DNA of 34,801 bases from an uncultured Prevotella sp. Lineage in GTDB: Bacteria; Bacteroidota; Bacteroidia; Bacteroidales; Bacteroidaceae. Shown here one piece after another: positions 1 to 8,699 of this stretch. The DNA lies in the NCBI GenBank assembly GCA_934183355.1, contig CAKPST010000017.1:1-34801 (forward strand), read 5' to 3'. Below the pieces are notes generated by a model. It made no database searches, was not told where the DNA came from, and saw nothing but the letters and a program-made list of their open reading frames with translations. The position numbers were made by a program, and so were the translations under genes. Position 1 is the stretch's first letter; every line of letters starts with the position of its first letter.

Positions 1-94
1 ATCTAATCAGAATCCATTCAGTCACTTTTCTACCGTTTAGAGCGTATAACACTGATAATCAACTAATAATAAATTCGTTATTTGTTTTTTTTGT

Positions 95-133
95 ACGCTT
101 ATCATTATTTTTCTGCTTTTTATCGATAAGCGT
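95..133. repeat. 9-bp inverted repeat upstream of the GH128-like gene
   Basis: ACGCTTATC at 95-103 is repeated in perfect inverse as GATAAGCGT at 125-133. The arm centres are 30 bp apart, close to three helical turns. It lies about 45 bp upstream of the predicted -7 box, so it could be an operator for a dimeric regulator. It could also be a loose stem-loop ending an upstream gene outside the window. Confidence 0.4.
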
Positions 134-177
134 CAAACGAATAGTTATGATTTACATCCTTTTTTGACGGCAATCTA

Positions 178-185
178 TAATTTTG
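178..185 (+). promoter_or_regulatory. Bacteroidetes -7 promoter box
   Basis: TAATTTTG matches the Bacteroidetes consensus TAnnTTTG. I see no TTTG -33 box at the usual 19-21 bp spacing; the nearest TTTG (163-166) is too close. Transcription from here would leave a leader of about 100 nt before the ATG at 293. Confidence 0.45.
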
Positions 186-196
186 CGGCACCTATT

Positions 197-223
197 CAAT
201 CCTGGGTTTCAACCAAAGGATTG
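197..223 (+). promoter_or_regulatory. leader hairpin before the GH128-like gene
   Basis: CAATCCT (197-203) pairs with AGGATTG (217-223). Inside it, GGTT (205-208) can pair with AACC (211-214). It starts a few nucleotides after the predicted transcription start, so it would sit at the 5' end of the message. Function is unknown; mRNA stabilisation or a protein-binding site is possible. Confidence 0.4.
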
Positions 224-292
224 CAACAAGACAGCTAAAAACCGAACGATGTAAATAACTATTATAAATTAAAAACCTAAAAGCAGTAACAC

Positions 293-3200
293 ATGAAACA
301 TTTGTACTTGGCTACAGCAGCCGCATTGTGTACAGTAGCATCGGCTTCATACGCCCAGGCTCCGGCACTGGACAAGAAGGACGCACTGCCCACAACACTG
401 CTGACCGACAAGAGTTATTCGGCTTCGACAGCCGACGTGTCGCGACTCACCACGCCAGCTCCTGGTAGTGCCTACACTCTCGAAGTGAAGGGACGATATG
501 TCAGTGGCAACGGACGTGGACTCGATGTCATGGCTAACGACGCAACGGGCATGGGATTCCGTGTGTCGATGGATGCCACAACACTCAACTGGACCAACCC
601 CGTAACATCATCATCAACACTCACGTCTACTGACAACACCAAGCTGCGCACACTGCGATTTGCTGTGGCAGACGGCAAGGTGAATGTCTATGAAGACGGC
701 TATTTCGTCACAACACGACAGCTTGAGACCATCAATGAGTCGGTAAACATTACTTACGGCGAGGACATCAATCCCGACGTGGTGCCGGCTTCATGGAGTG
801 GCACCAAGCCTACCCCAGCGTCCAAGGGCTGGTATCTTGTAAACAACGGTGCCGAAGTGACATCATGGCCCAACGCACGCTATGAGAACGACAACAACAA
901 GTTTGCAATGAAGGACCCCGACGGTTCGGCATACAAAGGCTCCTTCTTCTTCATCCGCTGGGACAGCAACGGCATAAAGACGTATAAGTATGCCTACCCA
1001 GTGCAACTCGAAGCCAATACCACATACGAATTTTCGATGGATGCGGCTTTCTGGGACAACAACGGAGCAACAAACATCACAGCCGAAGTGTTCGGCGACA
1101 AGCTGCTCACAGGCAAAACACTCGGTAGCCATACGTTCAAGACATCAAATGCGGCTGATGGCAAACGTCATTTCTATGCCGACAAGATGCAATTCACAAC
1201 AACCGAATCAGGCACATATTATATAGCACTGTCGAGTGGATGGTCGATGTATGCCATCAAGAACTTGCAGTTGCACAAGGTGACAAAGGATGCCACTCCC
1301 GTCATACTCATCGGTAAGGACTATGAGGGCGAGGCAAGCCTCAGCGTTGAGGCTGCTACATTCGACGCATCGGGCGCATACGCTCCTGCTACACTCACTG
1401 GCGAACCTTCGGCTGTAAACTATAGCGACGCTGGCGACGTGAATCGTGGATTCTTCTTCAACACCACTGCCACAGTGTCGGGCAAGACCAATCTGCACCT
1501 CACTGCCGAGCAGACTCCATTCGAAAGCTCAACCATCAACCTTCAGGGTGACGACGCATGGCTCTACTTCGACTATGTGAAGCCAAGCCGTGTCATCAAC
1601 GACTGGCTAAGCTCGGTGAAGATAGGCGGTGCAAAGGCTGAGAACGGTGTCAACTGCCGTGTGGCAATATGGGCAAATGGTGCTGTAGTGATACCAAACG
1701 GACCTACTTACGACAGTAGAGCTCTTGTGGCTTACAAGGGCGAGAACTTCACTGGCGACTCAAAGGAGTTTGAAATCAACACCTATCACAACAACCTCGG
1801 CGATTGGGACAACAGCATTCGCTCGTTTAAGCTCAAGAAAGGCTATATGGCAACACTCGCCAACAATGCCAACGGCACCGGTTATAGCCGTGTGTTCATT
1901 GCTGCCGACGAGGACGTTGAGGTTCCGGTTATGCCAGAAGGCATGGAGAAATTTGTGTCATTTGTGCGCGTGTTCCGCTGGAACTACACCTCAAAGAAGG
2001 GCAAGGCAAATGGTTATAGCGAGAAAGATAAGCTCAATATCACCTGCAACTATGACTGGAACGTGGGTGGCAAGAGCGACGATCCAGACCTTGAGTACTC
2101 ACCAATACGCCAGAACCTCGGATGGCCGTCGTGGAACGACATCAATTCAAAGCAGGGTGTGACTCATCTTCTCGGTTGCAACGAGCCTGACCGTCCAGAC
2201 CAGGCAAACGCATCTGTCGACGCTGTGATAGAGATGTGGCCCGAAATGCTCAAGAGTGGACTGCGACTTGGCTCTCCGGCTCCGTCATCTGTATGGGTAT
2301 GGAACGGCGACTTCTTCAACCTTATCGAGCAACTGGGCTATCGTTGCGACTTCGCCGTAGCTCATATCTATGAGGAGAACAAGAACGGCGCATCACTTGT
2401 AGACCGCATCAAGACTCTATCGGGCAAGGGAAAGGGCCGTCCGGTATGGATAACCGAATGGAATAACGGTGCTAACTGGACCAATGAGTACTGGCCTACA
2501 GCCAAGGGACCAAAGTGTGACGCCAATTCGAACATTATATACAATGAGGACGGCACCACAACAGAGGTGAACCGACCACTCTCTAAGGAGAATGCCGAGA
2601 AGCAACGCAAGTTTATGGAGGAGGCTCTGCCAGTGCTTGACAAGTGCGATTTGCTTGAACGCTACTTCGAATACGACTGGGTGCAGGACTGTCGTGCTCT
2701 CGTCATCGGCGGTGAGCTGACTCCTGCAGGCAAGGTATACGGTGCACATAAGGCTGCCCTCTCTTATCACAAGATGGACCGTCCATGGGAGGCTTGGAAG
2801 ATTTGTCCTCCGTTCCCAATCTTGGACATCGATCAGGACTACCGCAATATTACCGTACGCTGGTATGACCACAATGGTGAGACTGGCAAGAAGTATATCC
2901 TTGAGCGCCGTATGGACGGCGAAACAGACTTCACCACATGTCGTGAGTTTATCCTCGGCACCGACTACGAGGCAGGCGAGACCGTCAAGTTCACAGAAGC
3001 CATACCTTGCAACACCAAGGTGGAGTATCGCATCAAGGCCCTCTCTTACAAGGATGTAGAGTCGCAGTACTCTCGCGTCAAGACATTCACACGCGACGCA
3101 GCCATAGCTGCTCCAGTGTTGAAGGGCGAGGCGGTGTCGACAAAGATAGTAGCCTTGTCTTGGGAAAAGGTGGACGGAGCCAAGGCTTATCGCATCGAAC

Positions 3201-4423
3201 GCTCTGCTAAGAAGACAGAAGGCTATGAGGTAGTTGCCGACAATCTCACCACAACCGAGTGGAAGGACGAGAGTTTGCAGCCCAACACAACATACTTCTA
3301 TCGTGCATATTCGCTTAACTCGGCTGCCGAGCGTCCTGCTTCAGATGTAGTTGAGGTGAAAACTAAGGCTTATTCCATCCCTGAGGCGATGGAGCAAGTA
3401 CACATCTCGGCAGGTGCGGGCAGCGCATCATTGCGTTGGGCATTTGCTTACGACACATACTATCGTGTGATGCGTGCCGACAAAGAGAATGGCGAGTTTG
3501 ATGTTGTGGCAGAAAAGGTGGACGCCACAAGCTATGTGGACACCAATCTGAAGAACGGACAGACCTATTATTATAAGGTGCAGCCTTGGAACGAGGCAGG
3601 TGCTGGCGACGAGACAGTCGTGCTTGAGGCAACTCCTAAGGCAGGCGAGTATATGCACCTCGCATTCGACGAGAACGAGGGCAACGTGTCATACGACGAG
3701 TGGGGACCATGCGACGGCACATTCCTCAACTCTACAGTCTTTGCCGAAGGTCGCAATGGTGGCTATGCAGCCAAGCTGACTAAGAACAGCAAGTCGTATA
3801 TCGACCTTGGTAAGGGTGCAGTGAGTCGTTTGAACGACTTCACTATCGCCACATGGATAAAGTTGCCTGGTGGCAAAGGACGTGTCTTTGACTTCGGTTC
3901 AGGCACAGGCATCTTCATGATTGCAGCAGCTGGAGGCTCAAACCTCAAGTATAAAATCACCTGTTCGAAGGGCGCATTCGACTTCACCGTACCGATGAAG
4001 TGGTCGACAACCGAGTGGAACCATGTTGTAATAACACAGCAAGGAGCCGAAATGAAGATTTATCTCAATGGCGAACTCGCTGGTGAGGGCAACAACGAGA
4101 AACTCATCTATCCTAAGGATATGGGCGAGACGACGCAAAACTGGCTCGGACGTTCGCAGTGGGCACAGGACGCTTATTGCGACCACATATATGACGACTT
4201 CCGCATCTACGACCGCGCCATCTCTGACGACGACGTTAAGACACTGTTTGTCGATGGCGAACTGAGCTTCGAAGACACTCCGACAGGCATCACCAACATC
4301 GACGACAACGCAAAACACGCCACTGGCATCTACAACCTCAACGGTATGAAGGTGCAGAAAACAGGCAATGGCGTATATATTGTTAATGGTAAAAAGAAGC
4401 TGTTCACTACGAATGGCAAGTAA
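293..4423 (+). CDS. secreted multidomain glycoside hydrolase, GH128-like (beta-1,3-glucanase candidate)
   Basis: 1376 residues. A signal peptide covers residues 1 to about 20. Two unassigned beta-rich, CBM-like regions follow (about 25-170 and 175-335). Residues 343-550 end in a stretch resembling a beta/gamma-crystallin Greek-key domain (GENFTGDS, then LGDWDNSIRSFK). The catalytic part (about 555-830) looks like the Glyco_hydro_cc/GH128 TIM barrel: GCNEPD offers acid/base Glu631 and WITEWN offers nucleophile Glu722, 91 residues apart, as in that family. Three fibronectin type III repeats follow (about 837-935, 940-1024, 1027-1112), then a LamG/concanavalin-like domain (about 1120-1325). The C-terminal tail ends with the GIYNLNGMKV and GVYIVNGKKK motifs typical of Prevotella surface enzymes. 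Known GH128 enzymes cleave beta-1,3-glucan, but substrate is inferred. No SusC/SusD partner is visible; the gene appears monocistronic. Confidence 0.8.
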   Translation: MKHLYLATAAALCTVASASYAQAPALDKKDALPTTLLTDKSYSASTADVSRLTTPAPGSAYTLEVKGRYVSGNGRGLDVMANDATGMGFRVSMDATTLNWTNPVTSSSTLTSTDNTKLRTLRFAVADGKVNVYEDGYFVTTRQLETINESVNITYGEDINPDVVPASWSGTKPTPASKGWYLVNNGAEVTSWPNARYENDNNKFAMKDPDGSAYKGSFFFIRWDSNGIKTYKYAYPVQLEANTTYEFSMDAAFWDNNGATNITAEVFGDKLLTGKTLGSHTFKTSNAADGKRHFYADKMQFTTTESGTYYIALSSGWSMYAIKNLQLHKVTKDATPVILIGKDYEGEASLSVEAATFDASGAYAPATLTGEPSAVNYSDAGDVNRGFFFNTTATVSGKTNLHLTAEQTPFESSTINLQGDDAWLYFDYVKPSRVINDWLSSVKIGGAKAENGVNCRVAIWANGAVVIPNGPTYDSRALVAYKGENFTGDSKEFEINTYHNNLGDWDNSIRSFKLKKGYMATLANNANGTGYSRVFIAADEDVEVPVMPEGMEKFVSFVRVFRWNYTSKKGKANGYSEKDKLNITCNYDWNVGGKSDDPDLEYSPIRQNLGWPSWNDINSKQGVTHLLGCNEPDRPDQANASVDAVIEMWPEMLKSGLRLGSPAPSSVWVWNGDFFNLIEQLGYRCDFAVAHIYEENKNGASLVDRIKTLSGKGKGRPVWITEWNNGANWTNEYWPTAKGPKCDANSNIIYNEDGTTTEVNRPLSKENAEKQRKFMEEALPVLDKCDLLERYFEYDWVQDCRALVIGGELTPAGKVYGAHKAALSYHKMDRPWEAWKICPPFPILDIDQDYRNITVRWYDHNGETGKKYILERRMDGETDFTTCREFILGTDYEAGETVKFTEAIPCNTKVEYRIKALSYKDVESQYSRVKTFTRDAAIAAPVLKGEAVSTKIVALSWEKVDGAKAYRIERSAKKTEGYEVVADNLTTTEWKDESLQPNTTYFYRAYSLNSAAERPASDVVEVKTKAYSIPEAMEQVHISAGAGSASLRWAFAYDTYYRVMRADKENGEFDVVAEKVDATSYVDTNLKNGQTYYYKVQPWNEAGAGDETVVLEATPKAGEYMHLAFDENEGNVSYDEWGPCDGTFLNSTVFAEGRNGGYAAKLTKNSKSYIDLGKGAVSRLNDFTIATWIKLPGGKGRVFDFGSGTGIFMIAAAGGSNLKYKITCSKGAFDFTVPMKWSTTEWNHVVITQQGAEMKIYLNGELAGEGNNEKLIYPKDMGETTQNWLGRSQWAQDAYCDHIYDDFRIYDRAISDDDVKTLFVDGELSFEDTPTGITNIDDNAKHATGIYNLNGMKVQKTGNGVYIVNGKKKLFTTNGK

Positions 4424-4446
4424 TTAGTTTTATTTCACCCCATCCC

Positions 4447-4490
4447 GACAATGCAAAATAAATAGCGATTTATTTTGCATTGTCTTTTAT
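4447..4490 (+). terminator. intrinsic terminator after the GH128-like gene
   Basis: A perfect 17-bp stem (4447-4463 with 4468-4484) closes on an AGCG tetraloop and is followed by TTTTATTT. The 3' arm also contains the TTTG -33 box of the metK promoter, so terminator and promoter share DNA. Confidence 0.85.
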
Positions 4491-4504
4491 TTGAAGTACC
4501 TTTG
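4474..4504 (+). promoter_or_regulatory. metK promoter (TTTG-19-TAccTTTG)
   Basis: TTTG at 4474-4477 and TACCTTTG at 4497-4504 are separated by 19 bp, an exact fit to the Bacteroidetes primary-sigma consensus. The predicted start near 4511 gives a leader of about 145 nt holding a SAM-II-like element. Confidence 0.85.
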
Positions 4505-4529
4505 CACTCGATTTCAAAATAAGTATAAC

Positions 4530-4585
4530 TATGTGGAAGAATTTGGCTGCTTGCAACCACACTAAAAAATGCTAAAACTGCAAGG
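4530..4585 (+). promoter_or_regulatory. SAM-II (SAM-alpha) riboswitch candidate
   Basis: The P1 stem is TGTGG (4532-4536) with CCACA (4557-4561). The loop contains GAATTTGG and ends in CTTGCA just before the P1 3' strand, and an A-rich linker leads to GCTAAA at 4571-4576. This order matches the SAM-II consensus as I recall it. GCA (4553-4555) can pair with TGC (4570-4572), compatible with the family's pseudoknot. SAM-II binds S-adenosylmethionine; here it would give product feedback on metK. The assignment is by motif recall, not a covariance search. Confidence 0.72.
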
Positions 4586-4635
4586 TCCAATAGCTTGTTG
4601 GACTGCGGTAATTGGTGTTTTTCCACTAATTTTTT
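4585..4635 (+). promoter_or_regulatory. possible riboswitch expression platform (two hairpins and a T run)
   Basis: GTCCAA (4585-4590) pairs with TTGGAC (4598-4603). ATTGGTG (4611-4617) pairs with CACTAAT (4624-4630), including one G-T wobble, and is followed by six T (4630-4635), as in a weak intrinsic terminator. CCAAT (4587-4591) can alternatively pair with ATTGG (4611-4615), so the pairings are mutually exclusive. The switch mechanism is inference. Confidence 0.4.
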
Positions 4636-4655
4636 AAATTTAAATATTGGAAAAA

Positions 4656-5915
4656 ATGAATTATCTTTTTTCATCAGAATCAGTTTCAGAAGGTCATCCA
4701 GACAAAGTTGCCGACCAGATTTCAGATGCCTTAGTAGACCAGTTTCTTGCTTACGACGAGCACGCTCACTGTGCCATCGAGTCGTTTGTGACCACCGGAC
4801 AGGTAGTGATAATGGGTGAGGTGCGCTCGGGAGTGTACATCGACCTGCAAACTATCGCTCGCAAGACCATCAACCAGATTGGTTACTCAAAGTCGGAGTA
4901 TCAGTTTGACGGCAATTCATGCGGTGTGCTCACAGCCATCCACGAGCAGAGCGACGACATCAACCGTGGTGTTAGCCGTGACGAGGAGGATGAGCAGGGC
5001 GCTGGCGACCAGGGAATGATGTTCGGTTATGCCACAAACGAGACCGAAAACTATATGCCTGTGACTCTCGACCTTGCACAGCTCATCATGCGTGTGCTTG
5101 CCGACATCCGCAAGGAGGGCAAGGAGATGACTTATCTGCGTCCCGACTCAAAGAGCCAGGTGACTGTAGAATACTCGGAAGAGGGCATCCCACAGCGCAT
5201 CGACACCATCGTAGTGTCTACACAGCACGACGAGTTTGATAGCGATGACGAGCGCATGCTTGCCAAGATTAAGGACGACGTGCTCAACATCCTCATGCCA
5301 CGTGTTAAGACACAGATACACAGCGAGAAAGTGCTTGCACTCTTCGGCGACGACATCAAGTATTTTGTAAACCCAACTGGCAAGTTTGTTATCGGTGGTC
5401 CTCACGGTGATACAGGTCTGACAGGCCGCAAGATCATTGTTGACACATACGGTGGCAAGGGCGCACATGGTGGTGGTGCATTCTCAGGCAAGGACCCATC
5501 TAAGGTAGACCGTTCGGCAGCCTATGCAGCACGCTACATCGCCAAGAACATGGTGGCAGCCGGTGTTGCTGACGAGATGCTCGTTCAGGTGAGCTACGCC
5601 ATTGGTGTGGCAGAGCCAGTAAATATCTATGTCAACACATACGGACGCTCTAACGTCAACGTCAGCGACGGCGAGATAGCCAAGAAGATAGAGAAACTCT
5701 TCGACCTCCGTCCTAAGGCAATAGAGCGCACACTCAAGTTGCGTCAGCCTATCTATCGCGAGACAGCAGCCTATGGACACATGGGACGCAAGAACGAGGT
5801 AGTGGAGAAGACATTCACGTCGCGCTATCACGAGACGAAGACCATGAAGGTGGAACTCTTCACATGGGAGAAGCTCGACCGAGTGGACGACATCAAGAAA
5901 GAATTTGGACTGTAA
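4656..5915 (+). CDS. metK: S-adenosylmethionine synthetase
   Basis: 419 residues. It makes S-adenosylmethionine from methionine and ATP in the cytoplasm. Visible signatures are [16 protein letters not shown] at the N terminus, the glycine-rich [20 protein letters not shown] motif of the active site, and a complete C-terminal domain. Start: the ATG at 4656 gives the family-typical MNYLFSSES; an in-frame TTG at 4647 would add only three residues and is unlikely. Its promoter and a SAM-II-like leader lie directly upstream, suggesting feedback by its product. The DUF4271 gene follows after 12 nt and may share the transcript. Confidence 0.97.
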   Translation: MNYLFSSESVSEGHPDKVADQISDALVDQFLAYDEHAHCAIESFVTTGQVVIMGEVRSGVYIDLQTIARKTINQIGYSKSEYQFDGNSCGVLTAIHEQSDDINRGVSRDEEDEQGAGDQGMMFGYATNETENYMPVTLDLAQLIMRVLADIRKEGKEMTYLRPDSKSQVTVEYSEEGIPQRIDTIVVSTQHDEFDSDDERMLAKIKDDVLNILMPRVKTQIHSEKVLALFGDDIKYFVNPTGKFVIGGPHGDTGLTGRKIIVDTYGGKGAHGGGAFSGKDPSKVDRSAAYAARYIAKNMVAAGVADEMLVQVSYAIGVAEPVNIYVNTYGRSNVNVSDGEIAKKIEKLFDLRPKAIERTLKLRQPIYRETAAYGHMGRKNEVVEKTFTSRYHETKTMKVELFTWEKLDRVDDIKKEFGL

Positions 5916-5927
5916 ATAATACATACA

Positions 5928-6968
5928 ATGAACCTTTACGCTTCTGACTCCATACATACAGAGGAGATAGTGTTAGGCGAGGACGGACAGCAACAACTGC
6001 AACAGCAACCGCGCCAGCACCATCAGCTCACACCTGCACAGGTGCTCTCATGGCTGCCTAAGGGTACTACACCCGAGCAGCAAGACTCCGCCATACAGGC
6101 ACATATCAAGCCGTCGGAGATAACGTGGAGCCAGCAGCCCGACACGCTCCATTTGCCCGGACACACAGCCGGGCACTCATGGCGCGATGTCAACATGCCC
6201 AAGTACTACCGCGAGTCTTACTTTACGGGCAAACCTTGGTTTCATCCCGACCTCTTCGGCGGTCGCCTCGGTGTGGCAGGCGACCCCGTACCCTATAGCA
6301 TAGCACGCGACAACGTCATCACCTCGCTGTTGATATTCTGCTTTATCCTCGCCGCCGTGGCATACGCTAAGTCGCACCGATTCATACTGCGTCAGGCCAA
6401 GGACTTCTTCCGTCCACCTCAGAGCGAGAAGATGACAGTAATGACAGAGACATCAGGCGAGTTGAGATTCCAGTTTTTCCTCGTGCTACAGAGTTGCTTG
6501 CTCTTCGCATTGGTCTACTTCTTCTTCGTACAGAAGCGAGTCACCGACACCTTCATCATCGACCAGTATCAAGTGATAGGCGTATTCGCCCTAATCAACC
6601 TCGCCTACATCCTCGTCAAGAGCATGCTCTATTGGCTCACTGGATGGGTGTACTTCGACCGACGGCGCAATGACATGTGGATGAAGGCATTCCTCTTTCT
6701 CTTAGCATTAGAGGGTGTGTGCGTGTTCCCACTCGTTATGCTTCAGGCATATTTCGAGATGCCAGTCGAGACAACGCTCGTATGCACCGGAGTCGTATTA
6801 GGCGTGTTCAAATTGCTTGCCCTGTACAAGACACATCTCATATTTTTCAGGAATACAGGCAATTCTTTGCAAATTTTTTTGTACTTTTGCACACTTGAAC
6901 TGCTGCCATTGGCAACATTGCTTGGAGTTCTCACCTTTGTGGGCAACTGTTTGAAAGTGAATTTCTAA
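5928..6968 (+). CDS. DUF4271 membrane protein
   Basis: 346 residues, a Bacteroidetes-specific family of unknown function. Residues 1-125 are soluble and begin with a Gln-rich stretch (21-34). About six hydrophobic segments follow, near 129-147, 181-201, 215-236, 252-275, 283-300 and 314-338, indicating an inner-membrane protein. There is no signal peptide. It starts 12 nt after metK and precedes hemD by 105 nt. In Bacteroidetes this family is commonly found next to hemD-rnpA-yidD-tyrS, as here. I assign no function. Confidence 0.85.
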   Translation: MNLYASDSIHTEEIVLGEDGQQQLQQQPRQHHQLTPAQVLSWLPKGTTPEQQDSAIQAHIKPSEITWSQQPDTLHLPGHTAGHSWRDVNMPKYYRESYFTGKPWFHPDLFGGRLGVAGDPVPYSIARDNVITSLLIFCFILAAVAYAKSHRFILRQAKDFFRPPQSEKMTVMTETSGELRFQFFLVLQSCLLFALVYFFFVQKRVTDTFIIDQYQVIGVFALINLAYILVKSMLYWLTGWVYFDRRRNDMWMKAFLFLLALEGVCVFPLVMLQAYFEMPVETTLVCTGVVLGVFKLLALYKTHLIFFRNTGNSLQIFLYFCTLELLPLATLLGVLTFVGNCLKVNF

Positions 6969-7073
6969 CCCCGTAAGCCCCTACCCATAACACCCCCTCA
7001 AAGAATTAGGTCACGATAAGGACATCTACGAGACATATAACATATTCACGACATATAGTATTTACATAGAGAA

Positions 7074-7820
7074 ATGATAAAGAAGATTCTGATATCCCAG
7101 CCCGAACCATCGAGCGAAAAGTCACCCTACTACGACATTGCAAATGACTTCGGAGTGGAACTTGTTTTCCGCCCATTCATCAAAGTGGAAGGTCTCAGCC
7201 CGAAAGAGTTCCGTCAGCAGAAGATTGGGTTGTTGGATTTCACCGCCGTGGTTTTCACGTCACGCCACGCCATCGACAACTATTTCACACTCGCCAAAGA
7301 GATGCGCATCACCATCCCCGAGGATATGAAATACTTCTGTGTGACTGAGACCATCGCTCTCTATATCCAGAAATACGTGCAGTATCGCAAGCGCAAAGTG
7401 TTCTTCGGCACAACTGGTAAGATTGACTCACTCATCCCGACTATGGTCAAGCACAAGAGCGAGAAGTATCTCGTGCCACTGAGCTCAGTACACAACGACG
7501 ACGTGCAGCGTCTGCTCGACGCCAAGAAGCTCAACCACCAGGAGTGCGTGATGTATCGCACCGTGAGCAACGACTTTACCGAGGAGGAAGCAAAGAACTT
7601 CGACTGCGACATGGTGGTGTTCTTCAGCCCAACCGGCATCAAGGCATTCACCAAGAATCTCCCCGACTTCAAGCAGGGTGATGTTCGCATTGCAACATTC
7701 GGACCTGCTACAGCTAAGGCTGTGACCGACGAGGGCTATCGTCTCGACCTTGAGGCTCCTACCAAGGAGTATCCGTCGATGACAGCTGCTCTGCGCTGGT
7801 ATCTTGAGAACAACAAATAG
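7074..7820 (+). CDS. hemD: uroporphyrinogen-III synthase family protein (HemD-like)
   Basis: 248 residues with the two-lobed HemD layout: an N-terminal lobe starting IKKILISQPEP, a middle FTSRHAIDNYF segment, and a second lobe with VFFSPTGIKAF and ATFGPATAKAV. The family cyclises hydroxymethylbilane to uroporphyrinogen III in tetrapyrrole synthesis. No other haem gene is in the window, and many Bacteroidales lack a full pathway, so the true substrate is less certain than the fold. The stop is 20 nt before rnpA. No clear promoter box is visible in the 105-nt gap upstream. Confidence 0.85.
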   Translation: MIKKILISQPEPSSEKSPYYDIANDFGVELVFRPFIKVEGLSPKEFRQQKIGLLDFTAVVFTSRHAIDNYFTLAKEMRITIPEDMKYFCVTETIALYIQKYVQYRKRKVFFGTTGKIDSLIPTMVKHKSEKYLVPLSSVHNDDVQRLLDAKKLNHQECVMYRTVSNDFTEEEAKNFDCDMVVFFSPTGIKAFTKNLPDFKQGDVRIATFGPATAKAVTDEGYRLDLEAPTKEYPSMTAALRWYLENNK

Positions 7821-7840
7821 AAACAAACATAGAGTGTAAG

Positions 7841-8299
7841 ATGGCAACACAATACTCACTCCCACAGTCGGAGCGCACCAACAGCAAGAAACAGATTGAC
7901 CGCATCTTCAGAGGAGGCGGCTCCAAGGCTATGACCGCATCTCCGCTGCGCGTGGTCTACATGACTGACAATAGGGGTGAGGACGATGCACACTCACCAT
8001 TCGCACAGATGATGGTGAGCGTGCCCAAACGCTACTTTAAGCGTGCCGTCAAGCGCAACCGCATCAAGCGTCAGGTGAGAGAGGCTTATCGACTCAACAA
8101 GTACATCCTCACAGACTATCTTGCACAACAAGCCGACTCGTCAGTGTCGCTGTGCTTCGTCTGGACAGCCGACCGCCTGCTGACTACGGCAGAAGTGGAG
8201 CAGCGTATGTGCAATCTGCTCACACGCATAGTCGAACGTCTGCACAAGACGCAAACACAGAGCGTTGAAGCAAAGCAGCAGGAAGGAGATGCACAATGA
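7841..8299 (+). CDS. rnpA: ribonuclease P protein component
   Basis: 152 residues. It is the protein subunit that helps RNase P RNA cleave 5' leaders from pre-tRNA. The RNR signature is at residues 71-84 ([14 protein letters not shown]), and the N terminus has the usual [11 protein letters not shown]. It is longer than the roughly 120 residues common elsewhere because of a polar C-terminal extension rich in Gln and Glu (about 132-152). Its stop overlaps the yidD start as ATGA, so the two are translationally coupled. The pairing with yidD is widely conserved. Confidence 0.95.
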   Translation: MATQYSLPQSERTNSKKQIDRIFRGGGSKAMTASPLRVVYMTDNRGEDDAHSPFAQMMVSVPKRYFKRAVKRNRIKRQVREAYRLNKYILTDYLAQQADSSVSLCFVWTADRLLTTAEVEQRMCNLLTRIVERLHKTQTQSVEAKQQEGDAQ

Positions 8300-8571
8300 G
8301 CAACATTCAGTCGGATTTGCTCGCCAAGGTGTTGTATGTCCTCGGCAAGGTGTCGCATGCACTCGCATGGCTCACTATTCAGCCAATACGTTTCTATCAG
8401 AAGTTCATCACGCCTTACACCCCAGCCTCGTGTAGATTTCAGCCTACATGCTCCGAATATGCAAGGCAGGCTCTGCTCAAGCATGGATTCTTCAAAGGCA
8501 TGGCGCTGTCTATATGGCGCATACTTAGATGCAATCCTTGGGGCGGCTCAGGCTACGACCCCGTGCCATAG
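8296..8571 (+). CDS. yidD: YidD membrane protein insertion efficiency factor
   Basis: 91 residues. The family signature is complete: [14 protein letters not shown] (43-56), GFFKG, and [16 protein letters not shown] at the end, with conserved Cys46, Cys52 and Cys79. An N-terminal amphipathic helix (about 8-35) fits a peripheral inner-membrane protein that assists YidC-dependent insertion. It overlaps rnpA by four nucleotides. No yidC is in the window. Confidence 0.95.
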   Translation: MSNIQSDLLAKVLYVLGKVSHALAWLTIQPIRFYQKFITPYTPASCRFQPTCSEYARQALLKHGFFKGMALSIWRILRCNPWGGSGYDPVP

Positions 8572-8602
8572 TCATAGATACTCTTAGCAAGGCTTAGCAA
8601 GA

Positions 8603-8677
8603 CATAGTTTAGACAGGCTTAGTAAGGCTTATCAAGGCTTAAATAGGCATAGTTTAGACAGGCATAGCAAGGCTTAT
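8603..8677. repeat. 45-nt-period direct repeat in the yidD-tyrS spacer
   Basis: A 30-nt block starting CATAGTTTAGACAGGC occurs at 8603-8632 and again at 8648-8677 with two mismatches. Between and around the copies, shorter variants of AAGGCTTA and AGGCTTAGCA recur from about 8584. The whole 128-nt spacer between yidD and tyrS is this material plus an AT-rich tail. No TAnnTTTG promoter box is visible in it. Confidence 0.75.
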
Positions 8678-8699
8678 ATTAAATAATAACAACAATAAA

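Noticed and set aside
293-4423. Polysaccharide utilisation locus
   Set aside because: No SusC, SusD, sensor or second glycan enzyme adjoins the GH128-like gene; the next gene is metK.
4647-4655. TTG start for metK
   Set aside because: The ATG at 4656 gives the conserved N terminus; the TTG adds three residues not expected for the family.
6883-6890. TACTTTTG inside the end of the DUF4271 gene as a hemD promoter
   Set aside because: The only nearby TTTG (6867-6870) is 12 bp away rather than 19-21, and the box is within coding sequence almost 190 nt from hemD. Not excluded, but unsupported.
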